DNA of 64,000 nt from Ectobius pallidus. Taxonomy: Eukaryota > Arthropoda > Insecta > Blattodea > Ectobiidae. The position numbers were made by a program, and so were the translations under genes. The stretch lies in NCBI GenBank assembly GCA_964059195.1, contig CAXKWD010000006.1:2968530-3032529 (forward strand). Direction: 5' to 3'. The notes under the pieces were generated by a model, which saw nothing but the letters and a program-made list of their open reading frames with translations, was not told the DNA's origin and did not search any database. This document shows positions 22,691 to 33,127 of the stretch, in pieces; position 1 is the stretch's first letter, and every line of letters starts with the position of its first letter.

Positions 22691-23330
22691 GTAAAGACAG
22701 GGTACTGGTAGGATTTTTAGATTTTTGAACGAGTCCCTAGGGCCTACACACTTCACTATTATCATGTATGATCATTTCAATAGGTCTTCCCATCATCATC
22801 ATCAGCTGATGTGTTTGTTTTAAATTCAATTCAGTTCTTTTATTCACCATTTAAAAAATTTGCCAATAAGTTAGGTAAATACTGCTTCTGCTATAGTTTT
22901 ACACTTTTGGAAACCGAACTGTTCTTTGGAAAGGATATTGTTTTTTACTATGAATGATAAGAGCCTTTTATACATTGCTTTTTCTAAGTTTTTGAGAAAA
23001 CTGGTAATAGTGAGATAGGTCTGCAATTTTCGGTGTTACTAAAGTCACCTTTTTTAAATACAGGGCAAACTTTAGCTGTTTTGAATATTTATTTGTATTT
23101 TCTTTAAGCTTTTTGTAATGTGTTAAGAATAAAATATTGTAATACATATTGTTATGGTGCTATTATTTAATTTTCTTACCTACAATCTGTATTAAATGCA
23201 ATGTTGGGGTCTTTTTTGTCAATTATTCACAGCTAGCTTGTTTATAGTTATTCTAAAAAAGCTACTGCTTCAAAATGCAAAAACAATATGGGAGATGCAA
23301 TTTTAGAAACATTGTTTACAAAAATTATAC

Positions 23331-23900
23331 AGGGACATTCTTTCTCAGCATGTCGCGTAACTGGCTGCCGCATGCACTGCACCTCATGCTGCAATGGCCA
23401 ATGCCCCTGCATTAACCCGAGTCTCAGAATTTGTACTTGCTATGCTCATATAGAAGATGCTGTAATTGTTCCAAATTTTCTGCCACATACAGTACTATAG
23501 CAGTGTTTATGCGGCTGGCTGAGCGGAGTGTGTTTGTTACTGTTATGTTATGATTAAGAGGCTCTCAGTGCAGGGTTTCTTTGTGTACTGTGAAGCCCAG
23601 TCCGTAACTCTGTGATATTTCAGTGTAATATTTAATTGTATACTGTGTTGTGTAATAATCCTTTGCGGATTATACACATCACGTACATGAGGACAAATAA
23701 GTCATGTGCTAGAACAAAAAAATTTTATCAGAAGTTTCCAGACAGGCCTATTCCGACCGCAGTACCATAATATGTCTTGCAAACACATTTAAGGATACAG
23801 GTTCTATGAAGGATCCATGTATCTGCCATTGTAGCATGAGGTGTTGTGCATGCGGCTGCACATTACGCGAGGCGCTGAGAAAGAATGTCCCTGTATATCA
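23331..23900. repeat. Second internal inverted repeat of the TIR element
   Basis: ACAGGGACATTCTTTCTCAGC at 23331 and its complement near 23875-23895 bound arms of about 75 bp that share GGCTGC(C)GCATGCAC and TGCAATGGCC-like words. No gene is seen in the spacer. Confidence 0.6.
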
Positions 23901-24380
23901 AATATACATTTGGTGGATCTCTCATGTATGTATAGTATACATAAAATATATGTAAGCAGTGTACATTTATGAACCAAAGGTCCTATATATATATAAATTA
24001 TATATAAAATATACGTTTGATATATCATCTTTACATATTTTTTACGTATAGATATTGTACATCAATAGTATGTATGCGATTGTTTGTATAATTGATATAT
24101 ATTATATGTCAATATTGACATGAATTGACGTAAACTATACATAAAAAAGTGGGACATTTGAGCGTATATTATACGTAGATAATACTTAACCAATATGTGT
24201 GATGTACATTATCTAGATCTAGGGATAACGTAATTTTTACATATATTTTACGTATGTGTGCTGAGTGGGTTATTGTTATAACATGCATGTATTTTTTGAT
24301 CTGACGTGTTCTATATCCTTGAGGCCCGCTCAACACGGGATCTACAGGACGAGATATCTACATCTACATCTACATCTACA

Positions 24381-24714
24381 TTAATGTTTTATGTGAAGTT
24401 AGCTCTGTTAAGGAGAGCTCAAAATTTCTTTCACTGTTTAAGTATTCTAGGTCCTTTATTTCGTTAGTTTCTACACTTTCTTTAACGAAGATACAAGATC
24501 CTCCATGACAATGAATTTCCCTACAGTAAGCAGATGCTAATTTAAAACCATTTAAATTTACCTGTTTTAAGTTTTGAGCATTAAACCAGTGTTCAGATAA
24601 GCAAATAACTTGGACATGTTTTAGATCGGTATGTAGCAATACTTCCAGTTCTGTTATTTTATTGTTTAAGGACTGAATGTTTGAGTGTAGAATTGTCAAG
24701 TAATCATGTGTCAA
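24381..24714 (-). pseudogene. LINE ORF2 N-terminal part (APE-type endonuclease start)
   Basis: It encodes MTHDYLTILHSNIQSL, then ICLSEHWF (catalytic Glu) and HGGSCIFVKE, which are the first blocks of an APE-type LINE endonuclease. It ends at the TTAAT duplication where the plus-strand LINE inserted; the domain continues at 17346. The two halves do not join in frame by simple removal of one TTAAT, so a base was lost or gained. Confidence 0.82.
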
Positions 24715-24774
24715 GGTCCTTCCTACAGTAGACCTACCTACCTTACTAAAGTTTGGCCTATTTATAAAAAATCA

Positions 24775-26079
24775 TCACTTATCTTTTTTTGGTTGTTTCC
24801 TTGTCCTCTGTGATTTACGAGGCCCTGTAGCATCTTGGCTGGCGCTGACTCTCCCCGCTGGATCTTCCGTATGTGCAGCGTCCTGGTTGGCATCTCCTGT
24901 TTCTGGTTCCGTAGTAATCAGGTTCCTCGTCTCAACTGCGTTGTCCCCTGGAGATTCATCACTGCTTGCATTCCGCAACTGGGCTGCTCCTTGTCCCTGA
25001 TCTTGATGTATCTCCTCAGTGTCTGTCTGCTGTACTTCCTCTGGTGTTTTCTTTTTATCATCTTCTTTTGGCATCAGGAAGTCAGATCCTGGCTTGTATA
25101 TTAATGGAATAGGATTCTTTTTTGAAATACCGGTATGCTTAATTTCTTCTACCTTTTCTGCGATTATTTTGGCCAGTGTTTCTTTCCCATCGTAGTTCAA
25201 GTGCATCCCATGACGAGTAAAGCACTGTCTGGGGAGGTCCATATTTATTATATGAGTGCTTCTGTTAATTACCCTTGTGAGTCTCACATTGTGCCTTTTT
25301 ACTTCCTTATTGACACAAGATCCAGGAGAAAGGTCATATCTTGGTGATGGAGCAATCATAATTACCTTTGTATTTCTGCAGTCTTCCAAGAAGCTATTTA
25401 GGTTAGACAAACTTTTGGTTGAATTGTTCTTGCTTATGTCATTAGCACCAGCAAACACTATGACAAAATCCTTCCCTTGTAATTTCTGCACTTTGTCTCT
25501 GGCACTCTCGGTTATGTGTTCTGTGGTGGCTCCTGGGCTCACATAACCTATAACCTCGAATTCACTTCCAGGACAGGTTAAGTTCCGTTTCAGGTTGGAA
25601 GCACAGTCGCGGGCATGACTATCGCCGACTATGACGATCTTATGTTCTATCTTGGGCTTCAGATTTCCATTGGGATTTGTTTTCTTATGCCTAGGCTTAC
25701 TCATGTTTGTCTCGTTTCTTGGTGGTATGGGCCTAGCATCTTCTTCCGTCAGCACTTCAAATCGATTTGTTGTAACAGGAATGTAATGACTACTCAGTTC
25801 CTGTGTCCGTGGCCTGTAGTGTCCTGATTTCCTTCCATGGATTGTGACTTTATTCCAACCGGAGTTTTCGGTTCTTGTCTCTTCTCGGCTTGTATCGTGA
25901 GGCGGCACCGCGTCTTGAAGGTTCTCGGAGCATTTCTTCACATTTACATTTATCTCTTCTTGCAATATCGTAACTATAGCTTTTACCGACTTTAATTCAC
26001 ATATTGTTTCTTCAAGGAGAGTTTTCATATACGAACACGATAAGCACTCGATTTCTGAAGAGCCAGAAGCCAGAAGCAC
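24775..26079 (-). CDS. LINE ORF1 with SGNH/GDSL esterase-like domain
   Basis: The frame has 434 codons. An N-terminal segment with CLSC and a likely coiled coil (LLEETICELKSVKAIV) is followed by a basic stretch. A domain of SGNH-hydrolase type comes next, with VGDSHARD (nucleophile Ser block, near 25615), FAGANDIS (Asn block, near 25440) and GMHLNYDG (His block, near 25195). The Asp normally just before the His is not evident. The C-terminus is low-complexity and ends in RKSQRTRKQPKK. Esterase-like ORF1 proteins are known from CR1-type LINEs. The first in-frame codon I use is GTG at 26079; an ATG at 26101-26099 is out of frame, so the true start may be lost. Confidence 0.82.
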   Translation of the reverse strand: MLLASGSSEIECLSCSYMKTLLEETICELKSVKAIVTILQEEINVNVKKCSENLQDAVPPHDTSREETRTENSGWNKVTIHGRKSGHYRPRTQELSSHYIPVTTNRFEVLTEEDARPIPPRNETNMSKPRHKKTNPNGNLKPKIEHKIVIVGDSHARDCASNLKRNLTCPGSEFEVIGYVSPGATTEHITESARDKVQKLQGKDFVIVFAGANDISKNNSTKSLSNLNSFLEDCRNTKVIMIAPSPRYDLSPGSCVNKEVKRHNVRLTRVINRSTHIINMDLPRQCFTRHGMHLNYDGKETLAKIIAEKVEEIKHTGISKKNPIPLIYKPGSDFLMPKEDDKKKTPEEVQQTDTEEIHQDQGQGAAQLRNASSDESPGDNAVETRNLITTEPETGDANQDAAHTEDPAGRVSASQDATGPRKSQRTRKQPKKDK

Positions 26080-26213
26080 GATCCATCCACTCGTCAGCCA
26101 TCTCGTCAGCCGACGATGAATACCGGCCTTAAATTGTGTTTGACACAGTGGAATTGAGGACCAATATGGATGTTTTATTCCCTATTCTGAACCTTGATGA
26201 CTTGGGTTCGGAT

Positions 26214-26849
26214 GTTTATGAAATGTCATATTTTTTATCCTGACCTCCATTCTCGACGCAAACACAAATTAAACATGAATTGCACTTTTGTTATCCTAAT
26301 CGGACAGTTTTTGTTTTTGCACATAAAGTTATATTTTGATCATTTTCATGGTCTTGGTCATATTTTGAATTAATTGTCATATTTCAGTTATAAATTTGGT
26401 AAAAAGAGCACCAAATTTCAGACTTAATTTTTTTTCAGAGAAAGTCGCGAATATTTTGATTTTGCTGTAACTAAAAAGTGAAGGGGGCAATAACAAGTAA
26501 TAGCACAATTACCTCTTCCTCTTACTAACAACTACCAATATACATGTTCTTAAAATACTTTCAGTTCACATTTGCAGTGGTATATGGAAATAAGTGGAAG
26601 TATATGGAAACAAGTCTTTACAGGTAAAACTGCAAATCTTCTGTAAAATTATTAAAAGTGATTATCTGATTGAATGAATGTGATGTAATAATTCAGTGCC
26701 ATTAAACGTTTTATGTTTGAACATTTATTTTTAGAAAACACGTTCCTTTGTGAGGTCATATTTAGGATTTTATGGTCATATTTAGTCATTTTCAAGGTCA
26801 TAATTGCAGTCATATTTTCCACTTTTTTGGATCATAAACATCCGAACCC
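26214..26849. mobile_element. MITE with perfect 18-bp TIRs
   Basis: GGGTTCGGATGTTTATGA stands at 26214 and its exact complement ends at 26849. The 636-bp interior is rich in GTCATATTT words and has no ORF. No target duplication is obvious. Confidence 0.8.
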
Positions 26850-27395
26850 TATTTATGACCTTAAAATATGGAAAATATGACTGCAAATATGCCCTTAAAA
26901 TGACTAAATATGACACAAAAATCTTGAATATGACCTAATAAAATAACGTATTTTCACTAAATAAATGTTCCACTAAATTCTTACATGTATCGGATAATCA
27001 CCTTTTAACAGTTTTACTTGTAATGAACGTCTACTTTTAAAGCATTTTGTCCTGATTGCTGTGTGTCATTATAAAATATGAAGAGTTGCATTATTTTAAA
27101 ATTTAAGTTACCAATTAAGTGGCATAAACATTAAATTAATGAACTAAATTTCAAATTTAACTCGACCATGTAATACATGCACTCTATAATTGAGCTCCTA
27201 AACTGAAATGAGACGTTAAATTACAAACATGGCCAGAATATGACCAAGACCACAAAAATGACTAAAATATGACTTTATATGCAAAATAAAAACGATCCAA
27301 TTAGGATAAAAAGCGTGCTATTCGTATTTAATTTGTACTTACGGGAAGAACGGAGATCAGGATAAAAATAAGACACGTCATAAACATCTGGATCC
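26850..27395. mobile_element. Second, diverged MITE copy, inverted against the first
   Basis: It starts directly after the first copy with the complement of that copy's subterminal sequence (AAAATATGACTGCAAATATG-like). It ends CATAAACATCTGGATCC, matching the first copy's outer end. The two form a tail-to-tail pair of about 1.18 kb. Confidence 0.7.
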
Positions 27396-28206
27396 TAATG
27401 ATGACCAACTCCAGTATTGTGCAAGTTTTCTTTTCATTTCGAGCATGAGTTTTGAAATGAGTTTAAGAGAACACCAACAGATGACTCTGCCATGAACCTG
27501 ATTCGGAGACAAACATGGTGGTGATTAAACTTGTAAGATACTGCTTACTAGGGATTTCTTTCTAAAGCAAGCAGGGTCTTAGGAAGGGCCGGTTGTAGGT
27601 ATTTTAGCATCACCTCAATCATTCCGTTTAATAGCATTTGATTAATTAAATATGGAATTTCATGATTTCTAGTCTGGTATTAGTAATTGGTTAAATAAAA
27701 TTCATTTGAATTGGCGTAATTTGAAAAATACTTTTATTTATGTAGACATTATAACGTATGTAGATAGTAGATCTATGGGGATTAAATAAAAAACATATTT
27801 TGATTTAAATGGTTATATTTACATTAAACAATGAAATGTAAGGTTTTTCTTTTTAATCTACGTGTTGTCAGCTCTAAATGTTTCTAAATATTTCCCACCC
27901 TAGTCAGCTGCCTAGTTTGGTTATATGGAGCCTGCCCTGGTCTTGGAAGTATCAGAGTTTCCCAATGCACCAGTACCATATAGTACTTGTTTATTGCTTT
28001 CACTATAAAGCGCCTCTGCATTATGCTGTCTGTACAGAGTGATTCCTTAGAGAATTATAAACTTACAGAAGTGATCAACAACAGTATTAATGTAGATGAT
28101 GATTTTGCAATGTCGATCACAATGGTTTGACGTACTATTTTGTGTTTCTAGGGTATTCATTACATTTGGTAGCTTTCTCTCTCTTTATCAATAGGCAAAT
28201 GATTTT
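27396..28206. other. No gene seen
   Basis: This is AT-rich intergenic sequence. I recognise no repeat family or coding frame. Confidence 0.35.
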
Positions 28207-28500
28207 TAAAAAAATACAGATATTAGGTAGATTTTGAAGAAAAATCGACCTATTGCAATAGATATAACGTCATGATTTTCGAAAAATTCTTTCTCAATAG
28301 TTCTCATATAAGGCGAGATTTGAATGTGTGAAAAAGTGCTCTTTCATCTATTTTGCAGTTATTATTGCAGATTTGTCATACCAAGGCTAAAGAAGGAGAG
28401 TGCTATATAGCAACAATAAATTAAATCAAAAGCACTTCGAAATCTTCCTCAGCCTGTAGGCCAGCCTAAAGGGATTTTTTTTTTTACTTGAAAGATATTT
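28207..28500 (+). repeat. Short internally deleted copy of repeat family P
   Basis: It shares the start (GGTAGATTTT ... AAAATCGACCTATTGCAATA) and the end (GGCCAGCCTAAAGGGATTTT) with 11104-12010 but lacks most of the middle. Confidence 0.65.
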
Positions 28501-28906
28501 TTCTTGAATGGGTAAGTGCAAGAGTTTAGAAAATTTGTTACAAAAAAGGTTTTGTGACACAGGAAAGATTATCACCTGCAAAGATTAACATATTTCTTAA
28601 GATAACCTTAATAAAGAAAACATGAACAAATTGTGCAAAGATTAATGATAGAGAAGAAATTAATTACTTAGGCTCATCCACATCTCATTACATGGTATTG
28701 TTCGCAATGTATGTAGCATAGTTACCAAAGCGAGACTGTTCCTGATACAAGTTCAATCTTCATTTCTCATAGTGGTAGAAGCACCACCATATAGTTGATG
28801 CAATTTCAGGTTCATATGCCTACATTTCCATGATCTGATCGGCATTGTAGAACTCCTTTTTTATGCTCCTTGTCTTTCAGGAATAGTAGCTCCAAACAAA
28901 GAGCTT
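28501..28906. other. No gene seen
   Basis: This is AT-rich sequence leading into the zinc-finger fragment, possibly the 3' part of that ancestral gene. Confidence 0.3.
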
Positions 28907-29099
28907 TTAACACACAACGCTATTAGAAAGCTTTTCCATATGAATGTTAAGATGTTTTTTTAGATTTTCTCTCAAATTAAAAGTTTTGCCACAGATATCA
29001 CATCCGAAAGCCTTTTCTCCTGTATGATTGTGTAAATGAATTTTGAGATAACCTCTTGTAGAAAATGTTTTATTGCACACATCACACATGAAGGCTTTT
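28907..29099 (-). pseudogene. Two-finger C2H2 fragment
   Basis: On the minus strand it encodes AFMCDVCNKTFSTRGYLKIH, a linker HTGEKAF, CDICGKTFNLRENLKKH, then a stop at 28907. It meets the plus-strand zinc-finger gene head-to-head at about 29100, exactly where homology to the left arm ends. It is a remnant of a different zinc-finger gene left by a rearrangement breakpoint. Confidence 0.65.
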
Positions 29100-29100
29100 A

Positions 29101-30264
29101 GATATAGGAGCAGTCCCGAAGTTAGAGACATCGACATCGTGCGACAAAATTCCGGAAACGTTTCCTGTAGGAAATAACGAAGAACTTCTGCTTACAGATG
29201 ATTGTATGAATATCCTTGACCCCATTAAGACTGAGAAAACAGACGTGTGTGAACACAGTGACACTGCGTTATGGAATACAGTACAAAATGTAGAGATACT
29301 GGTTCAGGAACAACAAAATTCCAAAGGTACCTCAGAACGACAAAATAAACATCAGCACATTCTTACTGAAAAACAGTATCAATTTTATGATTTAGGTCGT
29401 CATACCGGAGTTGAAAGTGTCTCCGATGATGTCAGTGAAAAGGGATTTTCTAAGAGAAATATTCTCAAATCTCATCTCCATACCCATACAGGAGAAACAG
29501 CTTTCAAATGTGATGTTTGTGGCAAAACATTTTCTCAAAGAAGTCATCTCAAAAGTCATCTGCTTATTCATACAGGAGAAACAGCTTTCAAATGTCATGT
29601 TTATGGCAAAACATTTTCTCAAAGAGGTCATCTCAAAGATCATCTGCTTACTCATACAGGAGAAAAACCTTTCAAATGTGATGTTTGTGACAAAACATTT
29701 TCTCAAATAAGTAATCTCAAAGTTCATCTGCGTACTCATAAAGGGGGAAAACCTTTCAAATGTGATGTTTGTGGCAAAGCATTTTCTCAAAGAGGCCATC
29801 TCAAAGGTCATCTGCTTAACCATACAGGAGAAAGTGCTTTCAAATGTTATGTTTGTGATAAAACATTTTCTAAAAAAAGTCATCTCAAAGATCATCTGCT
29901 TACTCATACAGGAGAAAAACCTTTCAAATGTGATGTTTGTCGTAAAACATTTTCTCAAAGAAGTCAACTCAAAAGTCATCTGCTTATTCATTCAGGAGAA
30001 AAAGCTTTCAAATGTGATGTTTGTGGAAAAACATTTTCTCAGAAAAGTAGTCTCAAAAGTCATCTGCTTATTCATACAGGAGAAAAAGCTTTCAAATGTG
30101 ATGTGTGTAGCAAAACATTTTCTCTAAGAGGTCATCTCAAAGGTCATCTGCTTACTCATACAGGTGAAAAACCTTTCAAATGTGATGTTTGTGGAAAAAC
30201 ATTTTCTCAGAAAAGTAGTCTCAAAACTCATATGCTTACTCATACAGGAGAGAAAGCTTTTTAG
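29101..30264 (+). pseudogene. C2H2 zinc-finger array gene, 5'-truncated copy
   Basis: Homology to the left-arm gene starts at DIGAVPKLET, so the first ~60 codons are missing and the first ATG is at 29206. The N-terminal acidic region with IKTE is followed by about ten fingers. The first is degenerate (GFSKRNILKSH) and the third has Cys to Tyr (CHVYGKTF). A TAG at 30262-30264 stops the frame right after HTGEKAF. The next bases would read Cys-Asp-Ile-Cys, so the stop replaced a codon inside an older finger. With its own promoter cut off, it is probably non-functional. Confidence 0.75.
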
Positions 30265-30578
30265 TGTGATATATGTAAACATGTCTGTTTACAAGTTTTT
30301 TTTTATTACAATAGACTGTATTGATTAAAATACAATCACGATTTGTATGTATAAATAATTGCTTTTGTTGGATTGTGCAATGAGTTCTTACTAGCTGCCA
30401 GCTGGCATCAGTAACATCAGTGCAGAAGAGGAAAGACAGAAATCCTATGTGGGTCTTGAATTTTTTTATTATGTTCTTTTTTCAAAATCCCAGTTGTCAG
30501 TATTTTTTTAAAAAAGCTAGTGGCAATGAAAGTATTTGTTACATACATGAATTAGAAATTTGACGGAAATCTAAGTAT
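30265..30578. other. 3' flank of the zinc-finger copy
   Basis: It is shared with 5710-5906 of the left arm up to about 30455, probably the ancestral 3' untranslated region. The rest holds nothing recognised. Confidence 0.45.
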
Positions 30579-30868
30579 CATGGCTTCTTTTAACAACGAA
30601 CAATGGGAAAAAACAATTTTGTCACACACTAGGCTTCCCCCTCTCCCAATGCTTGAATGCCTCCCACGATACCTCCTAGACGGTGTTGGTAGTAATTCCA
30701 AAAGTGAATCTAGAAAAAAAATTCTTTCCTTTATCCTCTTCCTCCCTTTCTCTCACTTTACCTACCTTTTTATTCTTAACATTAAAGTTTGGATGGAACT
30801 CGTGATCGCTAGCACTGTAACCAGCAGCCTTAACCACTACACCAGCAGCCACTACACCATTAGTGATT
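30579..30868 (-). repeat. SINE C copy (mirror of 5431-5709)
   Basis: The body starts AACAACGAACAATGGG on the plus strand and the tRNA-like head lies near 30820-30868 on the minus strand. It was duplicated with the arm and not inserted independently. Confidence 0.65.
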
Positions 30869-31201
30869 GCTGGATGGTGAAGGGAAAATTCATCTAATCT
30901 TAGGGAATTCAATACTTTATATGGTTCAAGGGTCATTTTCTCGTATATAAAATGGTGCAGAGTCATTTTATTAACATTGTGATTTTGTATATTTTTATGC
31001 GTATATGATATTATAGTGGGCAGCTTCATGGCATAGGAAGGTGCATGCAAGGCTCGGAAGTGAGGGGAGCTTAGCTGGTGCATGACCTAAAGTTTTGTTG
31101 CAGAAAATATGGTAAAAATGCATGTAATTTCAATCAAAGTAAAATATATTTGATTTAATTGATCACCATTATTATTTGAGTGGTTCTTTTTTAAATAGTG
31201 A

Positions 31202-31330
31202 TTTATCCAGCTTGGATAAATTTGGCAGCTTGCAATAACATGCATGTATTTTTTGATCTGACATGTTCTATATCTTTGAGCCCCGCTCAACATATGATCT
31301 ACAGGACGAGATATCTACATCTACATCTAC
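31202..31330 (+). mobile_element. 5'-truncated LINE 3' tail (mirror of 4384-4511)
   Basis: It runs from GGATAAATTTGGCAGCTTGC through TTTTTTGATCTGACATG to (CTACAT)n. It shows the continuous form of the LINE end that is split at 18609/24270. Confidence 0.7.
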
Positions 31331-31562
31331 ATGTTATAAGCTATCATTTCTGGAAGGCTTAGTTCTACTAATTGCATGCATTACTGAACAGAGATGTAAA
31401 AACAAAGAGCTCTGACTTCCCTAAAAATAAAACCTTTTGTTGATTGCTTCTGTAGATTTATTAATGTCCACAGAATCAGTTTAACCAGATAATGTAATCC
31501 AAATCACTTTCCAGTGTAAGTTTCTAACTAAAGATCAAAAGATAAGTATCAACTGCATTCTC

Positions 31563-31751
31563 GGGTGCGTGGGCAAAGAGAGTTAAGTCCACCATCCTCA
31601 GAAATTGAGATATGTCCTTAGAGTTATAGATAAAAATGTTCTCTCATGGCTTTATCCATCTCTAAAGCTATGTTGGGAGGGTAAAGCATGTTAAGTCACT
31701 CTAATTCTCAGTAACTAGAAAGTGGACTTAACTCTCTTTGCCCACGCACCC
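31563..31751. mobile_element. MITE GGGTGCGTGGGC (mirror of 3903-4153, shortened)
   Basis: The TIRs are intact and the centre lacks about 60 bp present in the left arm. Confidence 0.75.
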
Positions 31752-32041
31752 GGAAATTGTATTGGCCCTCTCTGATACTCCCTATGCCTATTCCTTTATG
31801 GAGACAAATATCCCAACCCTTTAAAGCACATATTCAGGAAAATATGGGGAAAATAAATAAAAAATAAAATACACTAATATTTTTTTAAGTAAGAGGCCCA
31901 ATTTTTGAAATTACGAAATACATAAGTTTGTGATTTGGAAAAATGGTGGTTTCATTGCGAGACCACTATGCAATACAGCAGTTAACACAATAAATAAGAC
32001 TCATTTTGAGCGATACATAAGGAAACAGTTTTTTGACTCAT

Positions 32042-32185
32042 TTACTCCGTGTCTTCATCGTCGGAGAAAAACTCATCTCCCGATTCAGTATCGCTGGGTA
32101 TTTCATCCAATGTTTCGTATATAGTTTCATCTAAATTTTCCAAAATCAGATATCCATGAACATCCCACTTCTTCCTTCCTATCAT
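32042..32185 (-). CDS. Small acidic ORF (mirror of 3472-3615)
   Basis: It has the same length and acidic end as the left copy, with a few substitutions and no stop. The two copies share descent through the arm duplication, so this does not prove coding function. Confidence 0.3.
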   Translation of the reverse strand: MIGRKKWDVHGYLILENLDETIYETLDEIPSDTESGDEFFSDDEDTE

Positions 32186-32345
32186 AACACACAAACTGAA
32201 ATAAAAAGAACATTTTGTAGGTTATGGTCCCGCATGGTGGTTAGGCTTTATAACCACCCATATTCAGTGATATTATTCGTAATGATACTTACTTACTTAC
32301 TTACTCAATGGCAGTAGACAATTCCTAAGCAAGCTATCTTAAAGG

Positions 32346-33010
32346 AATATTATCAATGTTATGGAACCCGAAGGTTCATTGCTGCGCTTACCTGAGTCCG
32401 CCATCCAACCCTATTCTGTGCTAACTCCATCCATTCATCCCCCAAAAGAACTACTTCCCATAAATCCATTCTAAGAGTGTCCTCCCACCTACGTCTAGGC
32501 CTTCCACGTGGTCTTTTCCCTTTGGGTCTCCCAATCAATACTTTTGAGATGTGTCTTTCCTTTCCCATGCATGCAGCATGTCCAGCCCATTACATCCTTC
32601 ATTATTTAATTACCCTTACTATATCTGGTGAGGCGTACAGGTCCTGAAGCTCATCGTTATGCAATTTTCTCCAGTCCCCATTGTCATCCCTCTTGGGCCC
32701 AAATACTTTTCTAACCACCCTGTCTTCAAACACTCTCAGACTACGTTCTTCCTGATCAGTTAGCGGCCATGTTTCACATCCATATAATACAACAGGCATG
32801 ATAACAGTCTTATAAATCTTAACTTTTAGATTTCTGGACAGAAGACTAGAAGAAAAGAGATTCTGAACTGCATAAAACAAGCAGTTCCTGATTTGAGTCG
32901 AGACTTAACTTCTGCCTTAATATTATTTGTATCTGTAATTACTGTTCCCAGATATTTGAATTCCTCCGCTTGTTCAAATGATTTAGCGGCTATTCTAAAA
33001 TTTAAATATA
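32346..33010 (-). pseudogene. RTE-like LINE ORF2 C-terminal relic (mirror copy)
   Basis: It encodes KIYKTVIMPVVLYGCETW and RVFEDRVVRKVFGPKRDD. After a frame break comes GRPKGKRPRGRPRRRWEDTL ... AAMNLRVP and a stop near 32359. It is better preserved than the left-arm copy at 2668-3295. Confidence 0.75.
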
Positions 33011-33127
33011 TTCATAAATATTATATTCATCATAATATGTTCCGAAAGATCTCAGCATATGAAATAACACATAAAAGCTTACCTAATTGAAATATTTTAG
33101 TGCCAAATTGAGGTGATGGTACCTAAC

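Larger units (their letters stand above)
18610..24269. mobile_element. 5.66-kb TIR element of unknown superfamily
   Basis: The left end is CCCACGCAGCACGATATGTA and the right end, complemented, is CCCACTCAGCACACATACGT. Both continue into TACGTA/ATATAC-rich subterminal DNA, with about 24 of the first 30 positions shared. It sits in the 3' region of a LINE whose tail resumes at 24270. A possible TATT duplication is one base out of register on the right. Inside I find no intact transposase, only inverted repeats and short frames. It could be a large non-autonomous element or a degraded autonomous one. Confidence 0.7.
17347..24380 (+). mobile_element. 5'-truncated LINE inserted in the CR1-like LINE, itself split
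   Basis: The element starts inside the RT domain at 17347. It runs to 18609, is interrupted by the 5.66-kb TIR element, and resumes at 24270 to end in (CTACAT)n at 24380. TTAAT at 17342-17346 and 24381-24385 is the target duplication. The 3' end matches the fragments at 4384-4511 and 31202-31330. Confidence 0.85.
14768..26130 (-). mobile_element. CR1-like LINE, near full length, split by nested insertions
   Basis: The order on the minus strand is ORF1 (26079-24775), the endonuclease start (24714-24381), an interruption of 7.03 kb, the endonuclease end and RT (17346-14807), and a T-run at 14768-14788 that is the poly(A) tail read from the other strand. Without the insert the element is about 4.3 kb, the usual size for CR1-type LINEs. 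The 5' end is uncertain. I found no target duplication around the whole element. Confidence 0.8.
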
